A stretch of 64,000 nt of DNA from an uncultured Bacteroidales bacterium (GTDB taxonomy: Bacteria; Bacteroidota; Bacteroidia; Bacteroidales; Paludibacteraceae): contig ONJT01000013.1 of NCBI GenBank assembly GCA_900318245.1, positions 34,479 through 98,478 of the forward strand. Direction: 5' to 3'. This document shows positions 43,833 through 51,728 of this stretch, one piece after another (the stretch's first letter is position 1; each line of letters begins with the position of its first letter). The notes under the pieces were generated by a model. The model was not told the origin of the DNA, searched no databases, and was given only the letters and a program-made list of their open reading frames with translations. A program made the translations under genes and the position numbers.

Positions 43833-45833
43833 TTATTGGAAGTTAGCGCGGTTGTCGGTTACCTCTGCCTTCTCCTCTATGAGTTGCATAGCCTGGTACG
43901 GCAGGTAAGCGAAGCGTGCAGACAGTTGTGCTTTCTCTGTCTCTGCGTTGAAAGCGTTTGCTGCATTGTTGGCTGCATTGGTACGAACCATGAACACACC
44001 CGTGTTGCCTTGGATCGGCTCACTCAGCGCGTTCTCGCCGATAGCGAGTGCCTTACCGATCACCGCGGGCTCCATGCCGGCATTGCCGAAACGGCTGTCT
44101 GCCAACGAAACACGCTCAATATGCTGAATCGGTTGACCCAGTACCTCTGCGGCTTTCTCCAGCGACTCAACGTCCTTCAGTTGCTTCTTGATATACGCAG
44201 CCTTGGCGTTGTTGGTAGCCTCGTAAACCAGTTCCGGACGTACGGACTCCAGCGAGCGGTACTCACCCTCGTTCACCTCCGTCAGCGCAGCTACGATGAA
44301 CTGCTGACCGCACTCGAAGACATCCGATACCTTACCCTCTTTGGCTTCGAAAGCCCAGCGAACGATCGGACGGCTGTTCTTAAGTTGACCTACCTTGTCG
44401 GTGTTGGCCGTCAGGTTATATTGCGGGATTACAGCGATACCTGCCTCTTGTGCAGCTGCCTCCAGCGACTCTGCGTCGGGGTTTGCTACGATGAACTGCT
44501 TAGCTTGGTTATAGATGACCGAGTAGGTCTTGCTCGACGGAGTTACCTCGCGTGCGAGGATAGCCAACTTCACTTTCGGAGTCGGTTTGCCTTGCTCCAT
44601 GATCTCAAACGTCTGCTCGCCCATACCTTGTGCTACAGTGAAGCGAGTGCCGCGCTTGCCTGCGAACGCAGGCTCAGCGATGTTCTTTGGCAGATCTGCA
44701 GCCTTGAACCAACCCAGTTCTTGATCCTCGCCATCCTCAACAATCGCCTTCAACTCTACGGAGTCAGGCAGCGAGTAGCCGGCTTGCATGATACGAGCCA
44801 TCGAGTAGGTGTTGTTCTCAAACAGGATCTCTGTGCAGTCGCCTGCCTTTGCGCCCTTGGCGAACGCAAACTCTTTGAACTGAGCCGGAACGGTCTCTTC
44901 AGAGTAGTCACGACCGTCATACATGATATCCGAGTTGGTATTTACAACCAGACTGATGTCCTCCGCCGTGCGGAACTCATCCTTCAGGTTCGTCAGCAGG
45001 GTCTCTGCTGCTTTGAAGTCATCCTCCGAAGGAACGATGTCGAACGCGATATACTTGATCGCGCGGTTCGGGGTTTGCTTGTATTGCTCTTTGTGTTGCT
45101 TGTAGAGTTTCTTGATGTCGCTCTCGCTGTACTTAACAAGACTGTCTGCTACCGCAAAATACGGTTGGTTAACGAACTCTACGCCTACGCCCTTCTCGCG
45201 TGCGTCGAATGCAAACTGTGCATCCAGCGAGTTAGCCTTCAGCAAGTGCTGCAGCAGCGCAGTGTATTTCTCTTGCAGGTGACTGATACGAACAACTTTC
45301 TCCCAGTACAGCCAATAGGTCTTAGCTTGCTGCAGGTTTGCGTTCTGCTCAGCATCTTCGCTACCGTCATTGATAGCCGAGATGAGGTTCTTCACTGCCT
45401 CACGACTGAACTGACCGTTCTCGTCATAGAAAGCGCGACGGCTGCGAATGATCTGGTGAGGATTCTCGCCGATGCAGAGCTCACTCAGCTCGTCAACGGT
45501 TACATCCATACCAATTTTCTTGGCCTGTGCGCGCAGCGTGTAGTCCATCATCAGCATGTTCCATACTTGATTGCGGATCTGTGCGCTCATGTCTTCGTCA
45601 AAATCCGAGCGGCCACTCTCAATCTTGTAAACCTCCGTCAGTTGGTCTTTTGCCGCTTCATACTCCGTGTAGTGAATCTTCTGACCCTCGATCACACCGA
45701 CATTCTCACGACTGCGGTTGAAGAAACTACTACCGGAGTTCAAAAAGTCTCCGAGGATAAATGCTAACATGGCGAGACCCACGATCGCTATCAGCAGGGC
45801 GCCATGATTTCTAATTCTTTGTAAACTTGCCAT
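43833..45833 (-). CDS. PpiD-like periplasmic chaperone / peptidyl-prolyl isomerase
   Basis: A 666-residue protein with one N-terminal membrane helix (residues ~12-30), a SurA-N-like helical chaperone region (GVIEGQKIHYTEYEAAKDQL through VTVDELSELCIGENPHQ), and a weakly conserved parvulin/rotamase region in the middle (FAKGAKAGDCTEILFEN) that may be inactive. This is the layout of the inner-membrane chaperone PpiD, which assists folding of exported proteins near the Sec translocon. It fits a cell with many large secreted proteins. It leads the operon with the permease and pssA. Confidence 0.88.
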   Translation of the reverse strand: MASLQRIRNHGALLIAIVGLAMLAFILGDFLNSGSSFFNRSRENVGVIEGQKIHYTEYEAAKDQLTEVYKIESGRSDFDEDMSAQIRNQVWNMLMMDYTLRAQAKKIGMDVTVDELSELCIGENPHQIIRSRRAFYDENGQFSREAVKNLISAINDGSEDAEQNANLQQAKTYWLYWEKVVRISHLQEKYTALLQHLLKANSLDAQFAFDAREKGVGVEFVNQPYFAVADSLVKYSESDIKKLYKQHKEQYKQTPNRAIKYIAFDIVPSEDDFKAAETLLTNLKDEFRTAEDISLVVNTNSDIMYDGRDYSEETVPAQFKEFAFAKGAKAGDCTEILFENNTYSMARIMQAGYSLPDSVELKAIVEDGEDQELGWFKAADLPKNIAEPAFAGKRGTRFTVAQGMGEQTFEIMEQGKPTPKVKLAILAREVTPSSKTYSVIYNQAKQFIVANPDAESLEAAAQEAGIAVIPQYNLTANTDKVGQLKNSRPIVRWAFEAKEGKVSDVFECGQQFIVAALTEVNEGEYRSLESVRPELVYEATNNAKAAYIKKQLKDVESLEKAAEVLGQPIQHIERVSLADSRFGNAGMEPAVIGKALAIGENALSEPIQGNTGVFMVRTNAANNAANAFNAETEKAQLSARFAYLPYQAMQLIEEKAEVTDNRANFQ

Positions 45834-45876
45834 TTTTTAATACTATAATTTTAAATTTTCAATGTTCAATCTTCAT

Positions 45877-46773
45877 TTAAAAGTTGGGGTTCGTCGTACT
45901 TACGAGCGGCGCGTTGTCGTTCGTCTCCGGTGTGCCCTTGAAGTTCTTGAGCTTGCAATGAACGACTACCGTGTCGTTTGGCAGGATATGCTCTTTGCTC
46001 GGGAACGGTGCGTCGTTCATGCCGTAGCCGCGGTAGATCTCAAAGAACTGCTTGCCGTCGCTCGATATGATATACGTAGCCTTACCGTCCGTGAACTCCA
46101 ACACTTCGGTTACCACGCCGAGTACGTCATAGGTTTCGGTAGAAGTGCTTCCATCAACTAAGGCCAATGCTTTCGTAGCGGCATCGCTCGCGCTGATCTG
46201 ACCCTCAGCCGGCTCCGGGCAACCCGGGAATGGAGGAGGAGCTACCATCGAGTCGATACGAACCAAGTATCCGTCCGTCAACTCCGGAACAGGAGGATTC
46301 GTCGAACCGCTCTTCTGATAGTACGTCAACACACCGATCACCGTCACCTTCGAACCTACGCGCGGCACTTGACTGTTCTTGCGGAAGGGCAGGTTGTTGA
46401 TGTTGTTGATGTAATAGCAGGCAATCGAACCTGTGCCGTCCGACAAGTCAAAGTTGATGTTTGTATACGAGCCGGGCACGTTCATCGGGTTGGTCGTGTT
46501 CTTCGCAATCACACCCGAGAGCTTGTATAACTCGCCTGTCTTTGCGTTGACCGCCATACTCTTGCAAATTGTGAGGGCGCTGTCAATCGAGATCTCGATA
46601 CCTTCGGTATCCGGAATAAGAACCGGAATAGTCTCGTTGTTAAACGAGTTGTCGCCCGGCGCGTTGATATATGGGCGCTCGCCACAACTTATCATTACCA
46701 ATGCTATCAGCATTGTCGCGATGAAAATGTACTTTTTCTTAGCCGTAAAGGCATGATTACCTGCAGTTTTCAT
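45877..46773 (-). CDS. OB-fold-like lipoprotein, unknown
   Basis: A 298-residue lipoprotein (signal ending VMISC). Two similar modules follow the lipid anchor: each starts with an Ala-rich helix (SIDSALTICKSM; SASDAATKALAL) and continues with strands like YKLSGVIAKNTT / YDVLGVVTEVLE, and VGSKVTVIGVLTYY / PNDTVVVHCKLKNF, ending in a short helix or Pro-rich linker. This is the pattern of tandem OB-fold domains seen in Bacteroidales surface lipoproteins. Ligand unknown. Two upstream ATGs (46797, 46830) exist; 46773 gives the shortest n-region before the hydrophobic core. Confidence 0.7.
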   Translation of the reverse strand: MKTAGNHAFTAKKKYIFIATMLIALVMISCGERPYINAPGDNSFNNETIPVLIPDTEGIEISIDSALTICKSMAVNAKTGELYKLSGVIAKNTTNPMNVPGSYTNINFDLSDGTGSIACYYINNINNLPFRKNSQVPRVGSKVTVIGVLTYYQKSGSTNPPVPELTDGYLVRIDSMVAPPPFPGCPEPAEGQISASDAATKALALVDGSTSTETYDVLGVVTEVLEFTDGKATYIISSDGKQFFEIYRGYGMNDAPFPSKEHILPNDTVVVHCKLKNFKGTPETNDNAPLVSTTNPNF

Positions 46774-46829
46774 ATATGTAGTATTTAAGATTTTCATACG
46801 GATATCCATAAAACTCTCAAAATAGCGCA

Positions 46830-46861
46830 CAAAATTACAAAAAATATTTCACGCGCGCAAA
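46830..46861 (-). promoter_or_regulatory. Promoter of OB-fold lipoprotein and probably ppiD operon
   Basis: TTTG (46858-46861), 20 bases, TAATTTTG (46830-46837). It is divergent from the infC promoter, with 35 bases between the two -33 boxes. Confidence 0.85.
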
Positions 46862-46896
46862 TAAATAAAGAAAAAAGTGAAAAAAAAATCAATTTT

Positions 46897-46928
46897 CTTG
46901 CATGTTCCAAAAAAATGTCGTACCTTTG
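46897..46928 (+). promoter_or_regulatory. Promoter of infC-rpmI-rplT operon
   Basis: CTTG at 46897-46900, 20 bases containing an A-tract, then TACCTTTG at 46921-46928. The leader is about 70 bases long. Confidence 0.8.
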
Positions 46929-46992
46929 TGCGCTTTTTCGTGGGTAGGGCGTATTGTGTCCGCGCGAGAAAGGGTATTTAATAACTATTTAT

Positions 46993-46998
46993 AGGAGG
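46993..46998 (+). promoter_or_regulatory. Perfect Shine-Dalgarno AGGAGG before infC
   Basis: AGGAGG ends 8 bases before the ATA at 47007. Most genes in this window have no such site. It decides the infC start together with the in-frame stop at 46992-46994. Confidence 0.8.
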
Positions 46999-47006
46999 AA
47001 AAAACT

Positions 47007-47567
47007 ATAGCAACAACCCCTAACAGACCGCGCGGCGGTCGAGTTATCAAAGAGGATCCACATCGTATCAATGATAAGATCCGCGACGTTAAGGAAGTGC
47101 GCCTCGTCGGCGACAATGTAGAGCAAGGTGTCTACACCTTCCAGCAGGCAATGAAGATTGCCGATGATCTCAACCTCGACTTAGTCGAGATAGCTCCGAC
47201 TGCGACTCCGCCTGTGTGCCGTGTAGTGGACTACCAGAAGTTCCTTTACGCTGCCAAGAGAAAGCAAAAAGAGGCCAAAGCCAATGCCAAGAAGCAAGAA
47301 GTCAAGGAGATCCGTTTCGGACCTCAAACCGACGATCATGACTATAACTTCAAGCTCAAGCACGCTATCGAGTTCCTGAAGGAAGGCAACAAAGTCAAAT
47401 CCTATGTCTTCTTCCGCGGACGTTCCATCGTCTTCAAGGAGCAGGGAGAACTTCTCCTCGCGCGCTTCGCGGCTGACCTCGCCGAGTACGGCAAACCCGA
47501 TAATGTCCCCAACCTCGAGGGCAAGAGGATGATCCTCAGCTTCAGTCCCAAGAGCCAAAAGGGTTAA
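47007..47567 (+). CDS. infC: Translation initiation factor IF-3, AUA start
   Basis: A 186-residue IF3: N-terminal domain [18 protein letters not shown], linker with many Lys/Arg, C-terminal domain [20 protein letters not shown] and the closing [13 protein letters not shown]3 binds the 30S subunit and checks start codons. The frame opens after the stop at 46992-46994 and holds no ATG/GTG/TTG before 47097, which would delete about 30 conserved residues. The ATA at 47007, 8 bases after AGGAGG, is therefore the likely start. Use of a rare start codon for infC is known (AUU in E. coli) and makes the factor repress its own translation. Confidence 0.92.
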   Translation: MATTPNRPRGGRVIKEDPHRINDKIRDVKEVRLVGDNVEQGVYTFQQAMKIADDLNLDLVEIAPTATPPVCRVVDYQKFLYAAKRKQKEAKANAKKQEVKEIRFGPQTDDHDYNFKLKHAIEFLKEGNKVKSYVFFRGRSIVFKEQGELLLARFAADLAEYGKPDNVPNLEGKRMILSFSPKSQKG

Positions 47568-47662
47568 AATACAACCGTTCGAAGGCCTACCTTTGTTATG
47601 GCGCCGAGTGCGCCAGGCTGCCTGTCGGACGTATTATTAACAATTAAACAATTTATTACAAA

Positions 47663-47860
47663 ATGCCAAAGGTAAAAACGAACTCCGGTGCAAAAAAGCG
47701 TTTCACGCTTACCGGAACCGGTAAAATCAAGCGTAAGCACGCTTACAAGAGTCACATTCTGACGAAGAAGACTAAAAAGCAAAAACGCAACTTGACTCAT
47801 GTTGCTATCGTAGATCAATCGAACACACGCTCCATACGCGAGATGTTGTTGCTTCGTTAA
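47663..47860 (+). CDS. rpmI: Ribosomal protein bL35
   Basis: A 65-residue basic protein with the bL35 signature [20 protein letters not shown] and a C-terminal IREMLLLR-type helix. It is part of the large subunit. The gene lies in the standard infC-rpmI-rplT order. The 95-base gap after infC holds a short GGCGC/GCGCC hairpin, which may be the place for L20-type feedback control; this is inference. Confidence 0.97.
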   Translation: MPKVKTNSGAKKRFTLTGTGKIKRKHAYKSHILTKKTKKQKRNLTHVAIVDQSNTRSIREMLLLR

Positions 47861-47890
47861 GTGTAACCATTAAAGTGAAAGGAGAAGAAC

Positions 47891-48259
47891 ATGCCAAGAT
47901 CAGTTAATCACGTTGCTTCGCGCAACCGTCGTAAAAAGATCATGAGCCTTACCCGTGGTAACTTTGGTGGCCGCGCTAATGTATGGACCGTAGCAAAGAA
48001 CACATGGGAGAAAGGTTTGCAGTACGCTTACCGCGATCGTAAGAACAAAAAACGTACCTTCCGCGCTCTCTGGATTCAGCGTATCAACGCTGCTGCACGC
48101 CTTGAGGGCCTGAGCTACAGCCAACTCATGGGCTGCCTCAAGAAAGCAGGTATCGTTATCAACCGCAAGGCTCTCGCTGACCTCGCTATGAATCAACCCG
48201 CTGCCTTCAAAGCAGTCGTTGATCAGGCAAAAAAGAAAGCTGAGAAAGCTGCGAAGTAA
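47891..48259 (+). CDS. rplT: Ribosomal protein bL20
   Basis: A 122-residue protein beginning [20 protein letters not shown] with the bL20 core [20 protein letters not shown] and [16 protein letters not shown]. It binds 23S rRNA early in 50S assembly and in other bacteria represses this operon. Its ATG follows rpmI by 30 bases, with a GAAAGGAGAAG ribosome site. A period-10 CTAG array and a terminator follow. Confidence 0.97.
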   Translation: MPRSVNHVASRNRRKKIMSLTRGNFGGRANVWTVAKNTWEKGLQYAYRDRKNKKRTFRALWIQRINAAARLEGLSYSQLMGCLKKAGIVINRKALADLAMNQPAAFKAVVDQAKKKAEKAAK

Positions 48260-48260
48260 C

Positions 48261-48297
48261 TTAGGTCTACCTAGGTCAGTCTAGGAAATCCTAGTGT
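48261..48297 (+). repeat. 10-bp periodic CTAG array after rplT
   Basis: TAGG/TAG words recur every 10 bases (three full steps) between the rplT stop and the terminator. The core CTAGGAAATCCTAG resembles one inside the PAP2 gene. Confidence 0.55.
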
Positions 48298-48314
48298 TCT
48301 TACACAAGAAAAAG

Positions 48315-48341
48315 GCTCGCAATTTTGCGAGCTCTTTTTTT
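48315..48341 (+). terminator. Terminator after rplT, shared with opposite gene
   Basis: GCTCGC/GCGAGC stem with loop AATTTT, then TCTTTTTTT. Just upstream is an A-rich run, so it can also serve the converging galactanase gene. Confidence 0.85.
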
Positions 48342-49680
48342 ATTCTATCCGTGCGCCGGTCAGGTCAAACCATTGTCCGTTGCGCTCAATCACCAGCCGT
48401 CCTTCTTTCATAAACTTGCGATTGGACGATGAACGATCAACCGCATCCTCTATGCCTTGTCCTTCGTTATAGAAATTGCGCATGTAATACGGTGCGCTGA
48501 CATCCGCTGCCGTCTTAGTCGCCGATACAGAACCGGTCTTATTGATGGCATGTCCGGAAGTTGTGGCACCTTCGTCCCAGAAACCGCGGTTAGACCACGT
48601 CTCTTCTACCAAACCCGCTTTGGTGGTCCAATTGACATAGTCGCCATTACCGGCATCTTCCGGAAACCAATAACTGATGCCGTCTACGTTCTCCAGCGGT
48701 TTGAGATTGTCCACCAGATCTTTGACAAAATTATACTGCCCTTGTTTGGAGCACGGCCATGCGTCGCGGGTGTCATAATTCACGCCTTCGGACGGCCAGT
48801 ACTGGAAGTTATACGCGCACTCAACGATCTGCACACGTTTGTCAGGAAAAATCGTCTTGAGATTTTTCAGCGCGTTAACGAGGTTGTTCTTATCCGATTT
48901 GTCAGCCACTTGTTCGCTGTTGAGATAGCCGTGCCAGAAGGGATAATAACTGAGCCCGATCACATCAAAATCAACGTTATTATTCTTCAGTTTGTTGTAA
49001 TAATAGGTATTATAGGCTGTATTGGAAGGTCGGTCGGTGTGAATGATGATCTGCGCATTCGGGCATTCTTCCCGCACAGCCTTACAACCGGCGTGCAGCA
49101 GCCCGAGGTAGCCGTCCCAGTTATCTCCGTTGTAGTTGTAGGGATGCACCCTTATGCCGCAAAGACCGTACATGATCTCATTGCCTACTTGTACAAGATC
49201 CGGCGTGGCGCCTGCTTCCTTGAGGGCCTGCAGTACGCGGTGGGTATATTGGCCAAGACTGTCCGCCATCAACTCATCGGAGAGCCCTTTCCAAGCTTTA
49301 GGAGCTTGTATATGTCCGGCATCCACCCACGAGTCAGAATAATGGAAATCAAGCAAGAAGTACCCGCCTGCCTCTTTGATGCGTTTGCCGAGCGCGGTGA
49401 CATAGGCAAGATCCTGTACGATAGCGTAGTCAGTCTTCGTGTAATCCGGGGCTTTCTGCTTAGGGTTTACAAAGAGCCGCACGCGGAAAGTATTCCAGCC
49501 GCAATCGGAGATCAGCCAAGTAATCAGATCGTTGACTTTCTTGTTGTTCACATCTTTGTAGCCCGAGCTATACTGTTCGTACTTGGGGAGCATGGAGATG
49601 TCCCCGCCTATATAGCGGGTCTGCGCCTGCGTATATACGCATAGGAGCGCGATAACAAATAAGGAGTATTTCCGCGTCAT
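48340..49680 (-). CDS. Secreted GH53 endo-beta-1,4-galactanase
   Basis: A 446-residue protein: signal peptide (cut near TQAQ), GH53 barrel beginning YIGGDISMLP, with acid/base Glu in LVQVGNEIMYG and nucleophile Glu in QIVECAYN. Other family phrases are FRVRLFVNP, YFLLDFHYSDSWVDAGHI and DVIGLSYYPFWHG. A short C-terminal region ends in the shared tail (RKFMKEGRLVIERNG ... GARIE). It should cut beta-1,4-galactan side chains of pectin outside the cell. The start at 49680 lies after the promoter; the frame upstream to 49887 runs through it. Confidence 0.95.
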   Translation of the reverse strand: MTRKYSLFVIALLCVYTQAQTRYIGGDISMLPKYEQYSSGYKDVNNKKVNDLITWLISDCGWNTFRVRLFVNPKQKAPDYTKTDYAIVQDLAYVTALGKRIKEAGGYFLLDFHYSDSWVDAGHIQAPKAWKGLSDELMADSLGQYTHRVLQALKEAGATPDLVQVGNEIMYGLCGIRVHPYNYNGDNWDGYLGLLHAGCKAVREECPNAQIIIHTDRPSNTAYNTYYYNKLKNNNVDFDVIGLSYYPFWHGYLNSEQVADKSDKNNLVNALKNLKTIFPDKRVQIVECAYNFQYWPSEGVNYDTRDAWPCSKQGQYNFVKDLVDNLKPLENVDGISYWFPEDAGNGDYVNWTTKAGLVEETWSNRGFWDEGATTSGHAINKTGSVSATKTAADVSAPYYMRNFYNEGQGIEDAVDRSSSNRKFMKEGRLVIERNGQWFDLTGARIE

Positions 49681-49707
49681 AAATGATTGGATTTCTGATT
49701 TACGGTG

Positions 49708-49739
49708 CAAAGATACTACTTTTTTTCGACATACGCAAA
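49708..49739 (-). promoter_or_regulatory. Promoter of galactanase gene
   Basis: TTTG (49736-49739), 20 bases (including TATGTCGAAAAAAAGTAG), TATCTTTG (49708-49715), then CACC. The spacer differs by one base in 18 from that of the CYTH promoter. Confidence 0.85.
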
Positions 49740-49808
49740 TAATTATGGGGTAAAAATGCAAAGTGTAGTTTGCAAAATGAAGAAAAATAAACAATTTGTT
49801 TTGAAATT

Positions 49809-49840
49809 CTTGCTGGAATAAACATTTTGTATTAATTTCG
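49809..49840 (+). promoter_or_regulatory. Promoter of three-repeat secreted protein
   Basis: CTTG at 49809-49812, 20 bases, TAATTTCG at 49833-49840 (one change from the -7 consensus). The leader is about 70 bases. Confidence 0.65.
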
Positions 49841-49915
49841 CGCCGTTTTGTTGCTTTTGGAATGTAAAAGACCAAAATAACTAACATTATTTATTAACAA
49901 AAAATTATTTAAGGT

Positions 49916-51214
49916 ATGAAGAAAATTTTCTCCTATTTGTGCGCTCTGACAATCGTATTGAGCGCGAGTGCAGCGCCGCGATTTGGTCTCACACGTGAGG
50001 CGAAGGATGCTAAGGCACAAGTAAGTCTCACAGCTCCGGTTCGTAAGGCAGCTCCGAAAGCTCCTGCTAAATTGAATGGCGAGGAAATCAACATTGAGGC
50101 AAACAACCTTGCAGTTGATTTAAGTTACTTCGACTTATATCTCCAGTATCTGGGCTATGGTTTCTTCCGGATAGAAGGTGGTACGGATGAATATGCCGTA
50201 TCTGCTGAGTTATATACGGCAGATGAGAACTATTACACTACTTACTCGACTGCAGATGAGAGCATAGAATTGTCTGTAAATGAGACAGCTTTGACGGTAT
50301 CTTCTGCGGAATTGCGTTCGACGGAGAAAGGTGACCAATTCGTTGCTACGGCAGTGGACGAGGAGGGTAACACCTACAACATCAATCTGACACTCTTTGC
50401 TCCGGATGAGCCGGCTCAGACAATTCAGTTGAGCTACAGCTCGTGTGAGATTAATGACTACACCAGTTATTATGGTTTCTATTACATCACTGCACAGAAC
50501 GAGAATGATGGTGTGTATTTGGCACTCTTGTCCGCGCCTGAAGCAGGCACATACTCCAAGGCTGATTTCTCTGCATACACCGGTATTGAGCTGATTGCAG
50601 GAACAGATACCACTTGGATTAGTGAGTTCTTCTCTATTGATGCTACGATTACCGAAACGGAAACGGGTAAACTCTTCAAAGTACAATTGTTTGCTACCGA
50701 TGCTACTTTGTATGACGTAGAGATTACATATACGAAGCCGGTGGCTGATAAGACGGAGACGGTAGTTCTGGATAATGTGACATTTGAGGACTACCGTGCA
50801 GACGACGGCTCGTGGCAGGTAATCGCTGCTCCGGCCGATAGTTCAATTGTCTTCTCGCTGAATCCGTATTCGGAGTCGTTGGCGGCTGACCTGACGGTGG
50901 CAGATCTCGATGGTACATATTCATGGCTGAAGATTGTTGAGAACGAAGAAGCGAAATACTATACTTTTGCAGAGGGAGAGTTCACTGCTTCTGTAGAGGC
51001 TAACGGTGTGCTTAAACTGACCGGTTGGATTCTGGCTTCAAACAACGTGAAGTACGAGTTCACGTTCACCACTGCTGAAGGTGCTGTTGATCAGTCAGAA
51101 GGTATTGAGAATGTTGTGCTGACCGAGAAGGCACAGAAAGTAGTTGTTGATGGTGCAGTTTATGTGATCCGTGACAACAAACTGTTCAATGTTCTGGGAG
51201 CACAAGTTCGTTAA
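49916..51214 (+). CDS. Secreted three-repeat protein, unknown
   Basis: A 432-residue acidic protein with signal peptide (cut near ASAAP), a Lys/Ala/Pro linker, and three beta-rich repeats of about 105 residues (near 58-165, 165-275, 275-390). Repeat phrases are AELYTADENYYTTYS, LLSAPEAGTYSKADF and YSESLAADLTVADLDGTYSW, each closed by a strand pair such as GNTYNINLTLF, ATLYDVEITYT or NVKYEFTFTT. The end is the shared tail (QKVVVDGAVYVIRDNKLFNV ... GAQVR). No enzyme motif is visible. It is presumably an exported surface or matrix protein with its own promoter and terminator. Confidence 0.75.
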   Translation: MKKIFSYLCALTIVLSASAAPRFGLTREAKDAKAQVSLTAPVRKAAPKAPAKLNGEEINIEANNLAVDLSYFDLYLQYLGYGFFRIEGGTDEYAVSAELYTADENYYTTYSTADESIELSVNETALTVSSAELRSTEKGDQFVATAVDEEGNTYNINLTLFAPDEPAQTIQLSYSSCEINDYTSYYGFYYITAQNENDGVYLALLSAPEAGTYSKADFSAYTGIELIAGTDTTWISEFFSIDATITETETGKLFKVQLFATDATLYDVEITYTKPVADKTETVVLDNVTFEDYRADDGSWQVIAAPADSSIVFSLNPYSESLAADLTVADLDGTYSWLKIVENEEAKYYTFAEGEFTASVEANGVLKLTGWILASNNVKYEFTFTTAEGAVDQSEGIENVVLTEKAQKVVVDGAVYVIRDNKLFNVLGAQVR

Positions 51215-51242
51215 TCGAAAATAAGCTTTTAAAAGTAAAAAT

Positions 51243-51272
51243 GAGGGCTGCGCGATGCGCGGTCCTCTTTTT
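51243..51272 (+). terminator. Terminator after three-repeat protein
   Basis: GAGGGCTGCGC pairs with GCGCGGTCCTC (11 bp, two G-T pairs, loop GAT), followed by TTTTTAT. Confidence 0.85.
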
Positions 51273-51307
51273 ATGTGCTTCCATCCATGACTTGATCCTA
51301 TTTATGA

Positions 51308-51362
51308 CGCACTTACCGCGCACTTACCGCGCACTTATCTCGCACTTATCACGCACTAAATG
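51308..51362. repeat. 11-bp array before nrdD
   Basis: Five consecutive 11-base units: CGCACTTACCG twice, CGCACTTATCT, CGCACTTATCA, CGCACTAAATG. It is the cleanest of the period-11 arrays here. Confidence 0.9.
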
Positions 51363-51384
51363 ATTCAATTATATATTTGATATA

Positions 51385-51409
51385 GTATTATATACGTAGT
51401 ATATAATAC
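51385..51409. repeat. Perfect AT-rich palindrome before nrdD
   Basis: GTATTATATAC (51385-51395) and GTATATAATAC (51399-51409) are exact reverse complements around GTA. It lies about 200 bases before the nrdD promoter, so it is not an obvious operator for it. Confidence 0.55.
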
Positions 51410-51611
51410 AGGAGGATTGCGATGTGAGATAAAAAACACAAGCCCGAAAGATAATAAATTTTCCGAAAGGGGAGACGTGTAGTTATCAACGATTTTGCGT
51501 TTTGGACAACTTTTTCTGTTGATAAAAAATGTAAAGTATTGAAAATGAGCAATATAACTAAAATTTTTGGAAAACTTTGTAAATTTTTTTTGAAAAAAAC
51601 TTGTCAAAAAA

Positions 51612-51643
51612 TTTGCACAATTCAAAAAAATATACTACTTTTG
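51612..51643 (+). promoter_or_regulatory. Promoter of nrdD-nrdG
   Basis: TTTG at 51612-51615, 20 bases with an A-tract, TACTTTTG at 51636-51643. The leader of about 80 bases carries the GGCTCC/GGAGCC hairpin. Confidence 0.85.
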
Positions 51644-51728
51644 CATCGTTTTTTCGGCTCCACGATCAGGAGCCTATGCCATGAGGCCTTGATATAACAA
51701 GCAAGAGACGAATTTTATACGCTTATAT

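Larger units (their letters stand above)
51215..51728. other. Gene-free 514-base spacer before nrdD
   Basis: It contains a terminator (51243-51272), the 11-bp array (51308-51362), a perfect AT-rich palindrome (51385-51409), an AT-rich stretch, the nrdD promoter (51612-51643) and a leader hairpin GGCTCC/GGAGCC (51656-51674). No gene is seen. Confidence 0.8.

Noticed and set aside
47568-47662. Internal promoter before rpmI (TACCTTTG near 47588)
   Set aside because: No TTTG lies 19-21 bases upstream; the match is probably chance.
51644-51728. Riboswitch in the nrdD leader
   Set aside because: Only one 6-bp hairpin is clear, and no conserved cobalamin core is visible.
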